From: Metapseudomonas sp043392685
Lineage (GTDB): Bacteria; Pseudomonadota; Gammaproteobacteria; Pseudomonadales; Pseudomonadaceae
Direction: 5' to 3' (one strand)
Assembly: GCA_043392685.1 (NCBI GenBank)
Contig: JBHZGM010000011.1
DNA length: 64,000 nucleotides
The stretch's first letter is position 1. Every line of letters starts with the position of its first letter. A model generated the notes under the pieces. The model was not told the origin of the DNA and did not search any database. It saw only the letters and a program-made list of their open reading frames with translations. Below, one piece after another: positions 25,094-34,879 of the stretch. A program made the translations under genes and the position numbers.

Positions 25094-26491
25094 TCAGAGG
25101 GCAGTCGCGCGTGTCGCGGAACGCTTGAAGTAGTAGCAGGCTCCGATCAGGGCCAACCAGAAGGGAATGGCATAGACGGAAATGTTGATGCCCGGAATCA
25201 TCAGCATCACACCGAGGATCAGCGCCACGAACGCCAGGCACAGATAGTTGCCGACGGGGTACCAGAGCGCCTTGAAGAAAGGCTGCTGCCCACGAGCTTC
25301 GAGGCTCTTGCGGAACATCAGGTGGGACAGGCTGATCATCGCCCAGTTGATCACCAGGGCCGCCACCACCAGCGCCATCAGCAGCTCCAGCGCTTTCTGC
25401 GGCGCAAGGTAGTTCACGACCACGCAGAGGAAGGTGATCAGCGCGGAAATACCGATGGCGAGCACCGGCACGCCACGGTCGTCCACCTTCATCAGGGCCT
25501 TGGGCGCGTCACCCTGCTCCGCCAGGCCATAGAGCATCCGGCTGTTGCAGTACACACCGCTGTTGTAGACCGACAGGGCTGCAGTCAGTACCACGAAGTT
25601 GAGGATGTGGGCCGCGACGTCGCTGCCGATCAGCGAGAAGATCTGCACGAACGGGCTGCCGCTGTAGGGATCGCCCGCGGCGTTCAGGGTTTCCAGCAAC
25701 GCGTCCCAGGGATAGAGCATCAGCAGCACGCTGAGGGCGCCGATATAGAAGATCAGGATGCGGTAGATCACCTGATTGATGGCCTTGGGGATCACTTTCT
25801 TCGGCTCGCTCGCCTCGGCAGCAGTGATACCCACCAGCTCCAGGCCACCGAAGGAGAACATGATGATCGCCAGCACCATCACCAGACCTTCAAGACCATT
25901 GGGGAAGAAGCCGCCGTGGCTCCAGAGGTTGCTCACCGCCGCCTGCTCGCCACCGGTGCCGCTGACCAGCAGGTAAATACCCAGGATGATCATGCCGATG
26001 ATGGCCACCACCTTGATCAGGGCGAACCAGAACTCCGCCTCGCCGAAGACCTTCACGTTGGCCAGGTTGATCAGGTTGATCAACACGAAGAAGGCCGCCG
26101 CCGACGCCCAGGTGGGCACCTCAGGCCACCAGAACTGGATGTACTTGCCCACGGCGGTCAGCTCGGCCATGCCCACCAGGACGTACAGCACCCAGTAGTT
26201 CCAGCCGGAAAGGAAGCCCGCATAGCCGCCCCAGTACTTGTGGGCGAAGTGGCTGAACGAGCCGGCAACCGGCTCTTCCACGATCATCTCGCCGAGCTGG
26301 CGCATGATCAGGAATGCGAAGAAGCCGGCAATGGCGTAGCCGAGAATCATCGACGGACCGGCCGACTTGAGCACCCCGGCCGAGCCCAGGAACAGGCCGG
26401 TACCGATGGCGCCGCCCAGCGCGATTAGCTGGATGTGGCGGTTTTTCAGGCCCCTTTTGAGCGGCCCCTGGTGAAGGTGATGTCCTTCCAT
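25094..26491 (-). CDS. aroP: Aromatic amino acid permease AroP
   Basis: The 465-residue APC-superfamily permease imports Phe, Tyr and Trp with protons. From MEGHHLHQGPLKRGLKNRH onward it follows AroP closely: QLIALGGAIGTGLFLGSA in helix 1, EEPVAGSFSHFAHKYWG, ASGWNYWVLYVLVGMAELTA-like helix 3 and FSFGGLELVGITAAEA. Twelve membrane segments are predicted. GEAEFWFALIKV and the SVYNSGVYCNSRMLYGLA helix are conserved. The start at 26491 was chosen over 26575 because the upstream codons read through the gap and terminator. Specificity within the aromatic group is inferred from similarity. Confidence 0.92.
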   Translation of the reverse strand: MEGHHLHQGPLKRGLKNRHIQLIALGGAIGTGLFLGSAGVLKSAGPSMILGYAIAGFFAFLIMRQLGEMIVEEPVAGSFSHFAHKYWGGYAGFLSGWNYWVLYVLVGMAELTAVGKYIQFWWPEVPTWASAAAFFVLINLINLANVKVFGEAEFWFALIKVVAIIGMIILGIYLLVSGTGGEQAAVSNLWSHGGFFPNGLEGLVMVLAIIMFSFGGLELVGITAAEASEPKKVIPKAINQVIYRILIFYIGALSVLLMLYPWDALLETLNAAGDPYSGSPFVQIFSLIGSDVAAHILNFVVLTAALSVYNSGVYCNSRMLYGLAEQGDAPKALMKVDDRGVPVLAIGISALITFLCVVVNYLAPQKALELLMALVVAALVINWAMISLSHLMFRKSLEARGQQPFFKALWYPVGNYLCLAFVALILGVMLMIPGINISVYAIPFWLALIGACYYFKRSATRATAL

Positions 26492-26542
26492 CTGGGAATT
26501 CCCCAACGCGATTCTTGTTATCCGATTACAGACGCAAAAATG

Positions 26543-26571
26543 AAAAACGGGAGCCCGAAAGCTCCCGTTCT
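26543..26571 (-). terminator. Terminator downstream of the GAPDH gene
   Basis: The stem AACGGGAGC/GCTCCCGTT, with a CCGAAA loop, is followed on the minus strand by a short U-run. It lies 15 bases past the GAPDH stop and before aroP. Confidence 0.85.
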
Positions 26572-26585
26572 TCACAGGTCACGAC

Positions 26586-28052
26586 TTAGCGTGGGAAAGC
26601 CGGCGGGTTCACACCTGCCATTTCTTCCATCACGCGGACCACCTGGCAGCTGTAACCGAACTCGTTGTCGTACCAGACGTACAGGACAACGCGGTTGTCG
26701 TTGCAGATGGTGGCTTCGGCATCGACCACACCGGCGTGGCGGGAACCGACGAAGTCGGAGGACACCACTTCCTGGGAGGAGACGTAATCGATCTGCTTGT
26801 GCAGATCCGAATGCATGGCCGCCTGGCGCAGGTATTCGTTGATCTCGTCGCGGGTGGTGGCCTTCTCCAGGTTCAGGTTCAGGATCGCCATGGAGACGTT
26901 CGGCGTCGGAACGCGGATGGCGTTGCCGGTCAGCCTGCCCTTCAGCACCGGCAGGGCCTTGGCGGCGGCGGTGGCGGCACCGGTCTCGGTGATCACCATG
27001 TTCAGCGGAGCGCTGCGGCCGCGACGGCTGCCCTTGTGGAAGTTGTCGATCAGGTTCTGGTCGTTGGTGTACGAGTGAACGGTTTCGACGTGGCCGTTGA
27101 CGATGCCGTACTGATCATTGACTGCCTTGAGCACCGGCACGATGGCGTTGGTGGTGCAGGAAGCGGCGGAGATGATCTTGTCATCGGCGGTGATGTCGCC
27201 GTGGTTGATGCCGTGAACGATGTTCTTCAGCGCACCCTTGCCCGGAGCGGTCAGGACGACACGGTCGATACCCGGGCACTTCAGGTGCTGGCCCAGGCCT
27301 TCGGCGTCACGCCATTTGCCGGTGTTGTCGACCAGCAGGGCGTTCTTGATGCCGTAGGCGGTGTAGTCGATCGAGGCCGGATCGTTGGAGTAGATCACCT
27401 GGATCAGGTTGCCGTTGGCGGTCAGGGTGTTGTTTTCTTCGTCGATGACGATGGTGCCGTCGAACGGGCCGTGTACGGAGTCACGGCGCAGCAGGCTGGC
27501 ACGCTTGATCAGGTCGTTCTCGGCGCCCTTGCGGACGACGATGGCGCGCAGGCGCAGGCCGTCGCCACCACCGGTCTTCTCGATCAGGATGCGCGCGAGC
27601 AGGCGACCGATGCGGCCAAAGCCGTACAGGACGACGTCGGTGCCTTCGCGGGCAGCGCCGTTCTGCTTGCCGACCACGTCGGCCAGCTCGTCCTTGGTGA
27701 ACTGCTCGATGCTGCGGCCATTACCTTCGACCTTGAACTTGGCAACCATCTTGCCCAAGTCCACGGAAGCGGCGCCCAGTTTGAGCTCGCTCATGGCCTT
27801 GAGGATCGGGAAGGTTTCGTGAACCGACAGCTCGGCTTCATCGGCGAGGCGATGACGAGCAAATCGGTGAGCCTTGAGGATGGCGATCACGGAGCGGTTG
27901 ATCAGGCCACGGCCATAGATCGAGGTCACAACATTGTTGTTGCGATACAGCTGGCCAATCATCGGAATCATGGCTTCCGCGAGGGCTTCACGATCGATCC
28001 ATTCACCGAGACACTGGTCGGGCTTCTGAGTCACGGGCAGTACCTTCCACAT
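26586..28052 (-). CDS. Glyceraldehyde-3-phosphate dehydrogenase, long form with N-terminal extension
   Basis: The 488-residue protein carries a complete GAPDH in residues about 137-488. It has the Rossmann motif YGFGRIGRLLARIL (GFGRIGR at 144-150), catalytic Cys299 in ISAASCTTNAIVP, SYTNDQN and WYDNEFGYSCQVVRV. The first about 135 residues (MWKVLPVTQKPDQCLGEWID and on) form a mainly helical extension absent from standard 330-residue GAPDH. It is found in a gamma-proteobacterial GapB-like group. Role of the extension is unknown. It may act in gluconeogenesis alongside another gap gene, which is inference. The start was chosen at MWKVLPVTQK with the conserved-looking leader. Divergent from mfd. 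Confidence 0.9.
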   Translation of the reverse strand: MWKVLPVTQKPDQCLGEWIDREALAEAMIPMIGQLYRNNNVVTSIYGRGLINRSVIAILKAHRFARHRLADEAELSVHETFPILKAMSELKLGAASVDLGKMVAKFKVEGNGRSIEQFTKDELADVVGKQNGAAREGTDVVLYGFGRIGRLLARILIEKTGGGDGLRLRAIVVRKGAENDLIKRASLLRRDSVHGPFDGTIVIDEENNTLTANGNLIQVIYSNDPASIDYTAYGIKNALLVDNTGKWRDAEGLGQHLKCPGIDRVVLTAPGKGALKNIVHGINHGDITADDKIISAASCTTNAIVPVLKAVNDQYGIVNGHVETVHSYTNDQNLIDNFHKGSRRGRSAPLNMVITETGAATAAAKALPVLKGRLTGNAIRVPTPNVSMAILNLNLEKATTRDEINEYLRQAAMHSDLHKQIDYVSSQEVVSSDFVGSRHAGVVDAEATICNDNRVVLYVWYDNEFGYSCQVVRVMEEMAGVNPPAFPR

Positions 28053-28182
28053 GTAGGGGATGAAAAAAGGGGCTACATTATGACGGCGCACGCAGGCGCC
28101 GGCAATCAGCAGCGGGCCCAACACTGACATCCGCTAGTCGGGATAGTTACAATCCGCCGATCTTTTTCCGACCGGAGCCACC

Positions 28183-31100
28183 TTGCCCGTGTCCGTACTG
28201 CGCCTTCCGCCTCTTCCCTCCGCCGCCGGCAAGCAACAGTGGGGCAACCTGCCCGGCGCCGCCCTGAGCCTGGCCATCGCCGAGGCCGCCAGCGCCGGCA
28301 AGCGTTTCACCCTGCTGCTGACCGCCGACAGCCAGACCGCCGAGCGCCTGGAACAGGAACTGGGCTTCTTCGCCCCGGAGCTGGACGTCCTGCATTTCCC
28401 CGACTGGGAAACCCTGCCCTACGACCTCTTCTCGCCGCACCAGGACATCATTTCCCAGCGCGTCGACACCCTTTACCGGCTGCCCGGGGTCAAGCGCGGC
28501 GTGCTGGTGGTGCCCATCACCACTGCCCTGCACCGGCTGGCGCCGACACGCTTCCTGCTGGGTTCCAGCCTGGTCCTGGACGTCGGCCAGAAGCTCGATG
28601 TGGAGCAGATGCGCCTGCGCCTGGAGGCCGCCGGCTACCGCTGCGTGGACACGGTCTACGAACATGGCGAGTTCGCCGTCCGTGGCGCCCTGATCGACCT
28701 GTTCCCCATGGGCAGCGACCTGCCCTATCGCATCGACCTGTTCGATGACGAGATCGAAACCCTGCGCACCTTCGACCCGGAAACCCAGCGCTCGGTGGAC
28801 AAGGTGGAATCCATCCGCCTGCTGCCGGCCCGCGAGTTCCCGCTGGACAAGAAGGCCGTCACCGATTTCCGCGGACGCTTCCGCGAGCGCTTCGACGTCG
28901 ACTTCCGCCGCTGCCCCATCTACCAGGACCTGGCCAGCGGCATCACGCCGGCGGGCATCGAGTACTACCTGCCGCTGTTCTTCGAAGAGACGGCGACCCT
29001 GTTCGACTACCTGCCGACAGACACCCAAGTGTTCTCCCTGCCCGGCATCGAGCAGGCCGCCGAGCAGTTCTGGACCGATGTGCGCAACCGCTACGAGGAA
29101 CGCCGCGTCGACCCCGAGCGTCCACTGGTTCCGCCCGCCGAACTGTTCCTCCCGGTGGAAGACTGCTTCGCCCGCCTGAAGGGCTCGCCCCGCCTGGTGC
29201 TGAGCCAGGAAGACATCGAGCCGGGCGTCGGTCGCGAGCGCTTCTCCGCCCGCGCCCTGCCGGACCTCGCCATCCAGGCCAAGGCCAGCGAACCGATGGC
29301 TGCGCTGCGACGCTTCATCGAGGAGTTCCCCGGCCGTGTGCTGTTCAGCGCCGAATCCGCCGGCCGCCGCGAAGTGCTGCTGGAAATGCTCGCGCGCCTC
29401 AAGCTGCGCCCACAGGAAGTGGACGGCTGGCCGGACTTCGTCGCCAGCTCCGAGCGCCTGGCCATTACCATCGCGCCGCTGGATGAAGGCCTGTTGCTGG
29501 ACGACCCGGGCTTGGCGCTGATCGCCGAAAGCCCGCTGTTCGGCCAGCGCGTGATGCAGCGTCGCCGTCGCGAACGCCGCGGTGACGCCGGCGACAACGT
29601 GATAAAGAACCTCGCCGAGCTGCGCGAAGGTGCGCCGGTGGTGCACATCGACCACGGCGTTGGCCGCTACCTGGGCCTGGTCACCCTTGAAATCGACGGC
29701 CAGGCCGCCGAATTCCTCGCCCTGCAGTACGCCGAGGAAGCCAAGCTCTATGTGCCGGTAGCCAGCCTGCACCTGATCGCCCGTTACACCGGCAGCGACG
29801 ACGCCCTGGCACCCTTGCACCGCCTGGGCTCGGAAGCCTGGCAGAAGGCCAAGCGCAAGGCCGCAGAACAGGTCCGCGACGTCGCCGCCGAGCTGCTGGA
29901 CATCTACGCCCGCCGCGCCGCCCGCGAAGGTTACGCCTTCAAGGACCCGAAGGCCGACTACGCGACCTTCTCCGCCGGCTTCCCCTTCGAGGAAACCCCG
30001 GACCAGCAGGCCGCCATCGAAGCCGTACTGGGCGACATGCTCGCGCCCAAGCCCATGGACCGCCTGGTGTGCGGCGACGTCGGCTTCGGCAAGACCGAGG
30101 TCGCCATGCGCGCTGCCTTCGTCGCGGTGCACAGCGGCAAGCAGGTCGCCGTACTGGTACCCACCACCCTCCTCGCCCAGCAGCACTACAACAGCTTCCG
30201 CGACCGTTTCGCCGACTGGCCGGTAACCGTGGATGTAATGAGCCGCTTCAAGTCGGCCAAGGAAGTGGAAGGTGCGGCGCGGCAGCTGGCCGAAGGCAAG
30301 ATCGACATCATCATCGGCACCCACAAGCTGCTGCAGGACGACATACGCTTCAAGAACCTGGGCCTTGTGATCATCGACGAAGAACACCGTTTCGGCGTGC
30401 GCCAGAAGGAACAGCTGAAGTCCCTGCGCAGCGAGGTGGACATCCTCACCCTCACCGCCACGCCCATTCCGCGAACGCTGAACATGGCCGTGGCCGGCAT
30501 GCGCGACCTGTCCATCATCGCCACGCCGCCGGCGCGCCGGCTGTCGGTACGCACCTTCGTCATGGAGCGGCAGAAGACCGCGATCAAGGAGGCGCTGCTC
30601 CGCGAGTTGTTGCGCGGCGGCCAGGTCTACTACCTGCACAACGAGGTGGCGACCATCGAGAAATGCGCCGCCGAACTGGCCGAACTGGTGCCCGAGGCGC
30701 GCATCGCCGTCGGCCACGGCCAGATGCGCGAACGTGAACTCGAACAGGTGATGAGCGACTTCTATCACAAGCGCTTCAACGTGCTGGTGGCCTCGACCAT
30801 CATCGAAACCGGCATCGACGTGCCCAGCGCCAACACCATCGTCATCGAGCGTGCCGACAAGTTCGGCCTGGCCCAGCTGCACCAGCTGCGCGGCCGCGTC
30901 GGCCGTAGCCACCACCAGGCCTACGCCTACCTGCTGACGCCGCCGCGCAAGCAGATGACCCCGGACGCCGAAAAGCGCCTGGAAGCCATCGCCAACGCCC
31001 AGGACCTGGGCGCCGGCTTCGTGCTGGCCACCCATGACCTGGAAATCCGCGGCGCCGGCGAGCTCCTCGGCGAGGGCCAGAGCGGCCAGATCCAGGCCGT

Positions 31101-31629
31101 CGGCTTCACCCTCTACATGGAAATGCTGGAACGCGCGGTGAAAGCCATCCGCAAGGGCGAACAGCCCAACCTGGAACAACCCCTGGGCGGCGGGCCGGAA
31201 ATCAACCTGCGGGTCCCGGCGCTGATCCCCGAGGATTACCTGCCCGATGTCCACGCGCGCCTGATCCTCTACAAGCGCATCGCCTCGGCCGCGGACGAAG
31301 ACGGCCTGAAGGAACTGCAGGTGGAGATGATCGACCGCTTCGGCCTGCTGCCCGAACCCAGCAAGCACCTGATACGCCTGACCCACCTCAAGCTGAAGGC
31401 GGAAAAACTCGGCATCAGGAAGGTCGATGCCGGCCCGCAGGGTGGCCGCATCGAGTTCGCCGCCGACACCTGCGTCGACCCGCTGGTACTGATCAAGCTG
31501 ATCCAGGGCCAGCCCAAGCGCTACAAGTTCGAAGGCGCCACCCAGTTCAAGTTCCAGGTGCCCATGGAACGCCCGGAAGAACGCTTCAACACCCTCGAAG
31601 CCCTGTTCGAACGCCTGACCCCGCAGTAG
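28183..31629 (+). CDS. mfd: Transcription-repair coupling factor Mfd
   Basis: Mfd pushes RNA polymerase stalled at DNA damage and recruits UvrA. The 1148-residue protein has, in order, the UvrB-homology region (about 1-330), a CarD-like RNAP-interaction domain with VHIDHGVGRYLGL near residue 485, and the RecG-like translocase. The translocase has Walker A VCGDVGFGKTEVAMRAAF and a Walker B DEEH box (IIDEEHRFGVRQKEQ). It also has helicase motifs TATPIPRTLNMA and ETGIDVPSANTIVIERAD, and the C-terminal TRCF domain. The start codon is TTG at 28183, preceded by GGAGCCACC; GTG at 28189 is an alternative. Monocistronic or linked to csiV-like gene (34 bases). Confidence 0.98.
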   Translation: MPVSVLRLPPLPSAAGKQQWGNLPGAALSLAIAEAASAGKRFTLLLTADSQTAERLEQELGFFAPELDVLHFPDWETLPYDLFSPHQDIISQRVDTLYRLPGVKRGVLVVPITTALHRLAPTRFLLGSSLVLDVGQKLDVEQMRLRLEAAGYRCVDTVYEHGEFAVRGALIDLFPMGSDLPYRIDLFDDEIETLRTFDPETQRSVDKVESIRLLPAREFPLDKKAVTDFRGRFRERFDVDFRRCPIYQDLASGITPAGIEYYLPLFFEETATLFDYLPTDTQVFSLPGIEQAAEQFWTDVRNRYEERRVDPERPLVPPAELFLPVEDCFARLKGSPRLVLSQEDIEPGVGRERFSARALPDLAIQAKASEPMAALRRFIEEFPGRVLFSAESAGRREVLLEMLARLKLRPQEVDGWPDFVASSERLAITIAPLDEGLLLDDPGLALIAESPLFGQRVMQRRRRERRGDAGDNVIKNLAELREGAPVVHIDHGVGRYLGLVTLEIDGQAAEFLALQYAEEAKLYVPVASLHLIARYTGSDDALAPLHRLGSEAWQKAKRKAAEQVRDVAAELLDIYARRAAREGYAFKDPKADYATFSAGFPFEETPDQQAAIEAVLGDMLAPKPMDRLVCGDVGFGKTEVAMRAAFVAVHSGKQVAVLVPTTLLAQQHYNSFRDRFADWPVTVDVMSRFKSAKEVEGAARQLAEGKIDIIIGTHKLLQDDIRFKNLGLVIIDEEHRFGVRQKEQLKSLRSEVDILTLTATPIPRTLNMAVAGMRDLSIIATPPARRLSVRTFVMERQKTAIKEALLRELLRGGQVYYLHNEVATIEKCAAELAELVPEARIAVGHGQMRERELEQVMSDFYHKRFNVLVASTIIETGIDVPSANTIVIERADKFGLAQLHQLRGRVGRSHHQAYAYLLTPPRKQMTPDAEKRLEAIANAQDLGAGFVLATHDLEIRGAGELLGEGQSGQIQAVGFTLYMEMLERAVKAIRKGEQPNLEQPLGGGPEINLRVPALIPEDYLPDVHARLILYKRIASAADEDGLKELQVEMIDRFGLLPEPSKHLIRLTHLKLKAEKLGIRKVDAGPQGGRIEFAADTCVDPLVLIKLIQGQPKRYKFEGATQFKFQVPMERPEERFNTLEALFERLTPQ

Positions 31630-31663
31630 TCTGCGGAATGATTGCCCCCATAAGGAACAACCC

Positions 31664-32185
31664 ATGCGTGCCATTCGTAACTTCGCCCTGCTGCTCGCCC
31701 TGCTGGCCCCGGCTGCTTTCGCCGACGGCCTCTATTCGGTGGAGATGATCATCTTCCGCCAGTCCGGCGATCCGATTCCCGCCAGCCGGCCGGCGCCGGA
31801 CGACTGGGCGGCGGGCAGCCAGTCCATCGCAGGCAGCGAGCGCGGCACGGCGCTGGACGGCGAAGCGGCCAAGCTCAATCCCAATGCCGGTTACCAAGTG
31901 CTGCTGCACAAGGCCTGGTCGCAGAACCTGTCCGCCACCCCGAACACGGTCTCGGTGACTTCCGGCGAACAGCAGCTCGGCCACTACCCGGTGGAAGGCA
32001 CCCTGGCACTCACCCTCGATCGCAGCATCGACGCCCAGGCCGACTTCTGGATCAACCAGTTCGACGGCAGCGGCCTGATTCGCAGCAGCGAGCGCCTGCG
32101 CCAGGGCACGCGCCTGAAGAACGGCGAACTCACCTTCCTCGACCACGGCAATCTGGGCATCCTGATTCGCATCAGCCCACTCTAA
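31664..32185 (+). CDS. CsiV-like periplasmic protein
   Basis: The 173-residue protein has a signal peptide (MRAIRNFALLLALLAPAAFA) and the motif YSVEMIIFRQSGDP directly after it. A second beta-strand block, GYQVLLHKAWSQNL, and LKNGELTFLDHGNLGILIRISPL at the C-terminus resemble CsiV, a periplasmic partner of penicillin-binding proteins described in Vibrio. It is shorter than the Vibrio protein. The label is by motif recognition and placement after mfd in Pseudomonas. It is followed by the SNF2 helicase gene with only six bases between. Confidence 0.75.
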   Translation: MRAIRNFALLLALLAPAAFADGLYSVEMIIFRQSGDPIPASRPAPDDWAAGSQSIAGSERGTALDGEAAKLNPNAGYQVLLHKAWSQNLSATPNTVSVTSGEQQLGHYPVEGTLALTLDRSIDAQADFWINQFDGSGLIRSSERLRQGTRLKNGELTFLDHGNLGILIRISPL

Positions 32186-32191
32186 GGCGCC

Positions 32192-34822
32192 ATGAGTGTC
32201 CTGCTCGACCAACTGAGGCAACTGGACTGGCGCCTGGACTTCGATCCAGGCGCGCTTTCCCGTGGCCTCAGGTACGCCACGGAAGACCGCGTTCGACTGC
32301 TCAGCCTGAGCGAGAAGGCCATCGAGACCAGCTGCGAAGGCTCCGAAGGCCGCTTCTACACGCAACGCATCCGCCTTGCCCCCAAAGGCCTGGGCGTGGT
32401 CGGCCATTGCAGTTGCCCGGTGAATTACAACTGCAAGCACTGCGTCGCCGCCATCATCGTATTGCTGGCGCAGCCTTCCGAAGGCTGGCAGGCGCCGCCG
32501 CCCCCGGCCGAACGCCTGGTGGACGACCTGCTGCCCCTGCCGCACCTGATCCTCGGCAGCCACGCCCAGAGCCAGTACGACCTGCGCAGCGGGCGCATGG
32601 TGGGCAGCCAGCAGCATCGCGCCGGCCTGGTCTTCGAATACGGCAGCGCGCAAATCCACGGCAAGACGGCGAAGCCGGAGCGGCTGCATCACCGCAACAA
32701 TGGCGAACGCCTGTCCATCGCCCGTCACCCCCGGGCCGAGCAGGCCTGGCGTGATGTCCTGCGCCAGCTGGGCTTCAAGGAAGCGCTGCGGCAGAGCCTG
32801 GCGCTACCTGCCAACAGCGCGGAAATGTTCGAGCTGCCCAGCGACGAACAGTGGCTGCATTTCATGCGCGAGCAACTGCCGGCACTGCGCGAGCAAGGCT
32901 GGAAGATCGATATTCGCCCGGGCTTCCAGTTCGACCTCACCCAGGTGGAGGGCTGGTACGCCGAAGTGGACGAGGCGCCGGGCCGCGAGTGGTTCGACCT
33001 GGAGCTGGGCATCGTCGTCGAGGGCCGCCGCATCAGCCTGCTGCCGGTGCTTCTGCGCCTGATCCAGCGCAACCCCGAATTGCTCGATCCGCAGAACCTG
33101 CAACGACGCAAGGACGATGAGCAGCTGCGCCTGCAACTGGATGCCACTCGCGCTGTCGACGGCCGTCCACTGCAGGTGATGCTGCCGTTCTCCCGCCTCA
33201 AGCCGGTGCTGACCACCCTGGGCGAGCTCTACCAGCGCGATCAGGACCCGGCCCAGGGCCTGCGCCTGTCCCGCCCCGATGCGGCGCGACTGAGCCAGCT
33301 GGAAGGCCTCGACCTGCAATGGCAGGGCGGCGACGAGCTACGCGAACTGGCACGCAAACTGCGCGACAGCGGCAAGGTCACCATCACTCCGCCCAAGGGT
33401 CTGAATGCCGAACTCCGTCATTACCAACTGGAGGGCCTCGCCTGGCTGCAGACCCTGCGGGACGTCAACGCCGGCGGCATCCTGGGTGACGACATGGGCC
33501 TGGGCAAGACCCTGCAAACGCTGGCCCATCTGCTGCTGGAGAAGGAAAGCGGCCGCCTCGATCGGCCCGCCCTGGCGGTAATGCCCACCAGCCTCATCCC
33601 GAACTGGCTCGATGAGGCAGAACGCTTTGCACCGGACCTGCGCGTGCTTGCCCTGCATGGCCCCGGCCGGAATAAGAGTTTCGAGCGGATGGCCGAGCAC
33701 GACCTGCTGCTCACCACCTACGCCCTGCTCCCCCGGGATCTGGAGCATTTCGCCGAATTGCCGCTGCACCTGCTGATCCTCGACGAGGCGCAATTCATCA
33801 AGAACCCCACCAGCAAGGCGGCCCAGGCGGTACGTCAGCTGGAGGCCCGCCATCGGCTCTGCCTCACCGGCACGCCGCTGGAAAATCATCTGGGCGAACT
33901 CTGGTCGCTGTTCCATTTCCTGATGCCGGGCTGGCTCGGCGACAGCCAGAGCTTCCTGCGCAACTACCGCAATCCCATCGAAAAACACGGCGACACCACC
34001 CGCCTGGCCCATCTCAATGCCCGCCTCAAGCCCTTCCTGCTGCGTCGCAGCAAGGAAGCGGTGGCCACCGAGCTGCCGGCCAAGAGCGAGATCACCCAAT
34101 GGGTCGAACTCAGCGACCGCCAACGCGACCTGTATGAAACCGTGCGCCTGGCGATGGATCACAAGGTGCGCGACGAGATTGGCCGCAAGGGGCTCGCACG
34201 CAGCCAGATCGTGATCCTGGAAGCACTGCTGAAGCTGCGCCAGGTGTGCTGCGACACCCGCCTGATCGAAGAGAGCGGTACCCGCATGCGCGGCAGCAGC
34301 TCAGGCAAGCTGGACAGCCTGATGGAGATGCTGGAGGAGCTGATCGCCGAGGGCCGCAAGGTGCTGCTGTTCTCCCAGTTCACCAGCATGCTCGCCCTGA
34401 TCGAGGAAGAACTGCATAAGCGCAACATCGATCATGTGCAGATCACTGGCGCCACCCGCGACCGGCGCACACCGGTGAAGCGCTTCCAGAACGGCGAGGT
34501 TCCGCTGTTCCTTATCAGCCTCAAGGCCGGCGGCACCGGTCTCAATCTCACCGCCGCCGACACGGTGATCCACTACGACCCCTGGTGGAACCCGGCAGTG
34601 GAACGCCAGGCGACCGACCGCGCCTATCGCATCGGCCAGGACAAGCCGGTTTTCGTCTATCGGCTGATTTCGCGGGGAACGGTGGAAGAGAAGATCCAGC
34701 AGCTGCAGGCCCAGAAAGCTGCGCTGGCACGGGGCATCCTGGACGGTCGCGAGAAGGAAGGCTGGCGCCTGGCCGAAGAGGACATCGATGCCCTCTTCGC
34801 CCCCCTGCCGCGCCTGGGCTGA
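32192..34822 (+). CDS. SWIM zinc-finger SNF2-family helicase (RapA/HepA-like ATPase)
   Basis: The 876-residue protein has an N-terminal SWIM zinc finger near residues 70-90 (CSCPVNYNCKHCVAAI). A region of unknown fold of about 300 residues follows, then a SNF2 helicase core from about residue 400. Core motifs are: I, GGILGDDMGLGKTLQTLAH; II, LLILDEAQFIKN (DEAQ); III, LTGTPLENHLGELWSLF; V, LFLISLKAGGTGLNLTAA; and VI, ATDRAYRIGQDKPV. Such enzymes translocate on double-stranded DNA; their bacterial roles are poorly known. It lies between csiV-like and the MTI phosphorylase gene and may be an insertion relative to related genomes (from memory). Confidence 0.92.
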   Translation: MSVLLDQLRQLDWRLDFDPGALSRGLRYATEDRVRLLSLSEKAIETSCEGSEGRFYTQRIRLAPKGLGVVGHCSCPVNYNCKHCVAAIIVLLAQPSEGWQAPPPPAERLVDDLLPLPHLILGSHAQSQYDLRSGRMVGSQQHRAGLVFEYGSAQIHGKTAKPERLHHRNNGERLSIARHPRAEQAWRDVLRQLGFKEALRQSLALPANSAEMFELPSDEQWLHFMREQLPALREQGWKIDIRPGFQFDLTQVEGWYAEVDEAPGREWFDLELGIVVEGRRISLLPVLLRLIQRNPELLDPQNLQRRKDDEQLRLQLDATRAVDGRPLQVMLPFSRLKPVLTTLGELYQRDQDPAQGLRLSRPDAARLSQLEGLDLQWQGGDELRELARKLRDSGKVTITPPKGLNAELRHYQLEGLAWLQTLRDVNAGGILGDDMGLGKTLQTLAHLLLEKESGRLDRPALAVMPTSLIPNWLDEAERFAPDLRVLALHGPGRNKSFERMAEHDLLLTTYALLPRDLEHFAELPLHLLILDEAQFIKNPTSKAAQAVRQLEARHRLCLTGTPLENHLGELWSLFHFLMPGWLGDSQSFLRNYRNPIEKHGDTTRLAHLNARLKPFLLRRSKEAVATELPAKSEITQWVELSDRQRDLYETVRLAMDHKVRDEIGRKGLARSQIVILEALLKLRQVCCDTRLIEESGTRMRGSSSGKLDSLMEMLEELIAEGRKVLLFSQFTSMLALIEEELHKRNIDHVQITGATRDRRTPVKRFQNGEVPLFLISLKAGGTGLNLTAADTVIHYDPWWNPAVERQATDRAYRIGQDKPVFVYRLISRGTVEEKIQQLQAQKAALARGILDGREKEGWRLAEEDIDALFAPLPRLG

Positions 34823-34837
34823 GAAACGACAGATTCG

Positions 34838-34865
34838 CAGGGTGCGCCGCGCACGGCGCACCCTG
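34838..34865. terminator. Intergenic inverted repeat, probable bidirectional terminator
   Basis: A 12-base perfect arm CAGGGTGCGCCG pairs with CGGCGCACCCTG around a 4-base loop (CGCA). It lies between the convergent SNF2 and MTI phosphorylase genes. No U-run follows, so it may be a repeat element acting as a terminator. Confidence 0.6.
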
Positions 34866-34879
34866 CGCATGGAGGGGCC

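Noticed and set aside
28147..31674. A 1175-codon open frame on the minus strand
   Set aside because: It is antisense to mfd, whose protein is complete and well conserved. The long open frame reflects GC-rich codon bias on the opposite strand, and its translation shows low-complexity H/Q/A/G composition.
34838..34865. Hairpin as a riboswitch
   Set aside because: It lies between converging genes and has no downstream start, so termination or repeat function is more likely.
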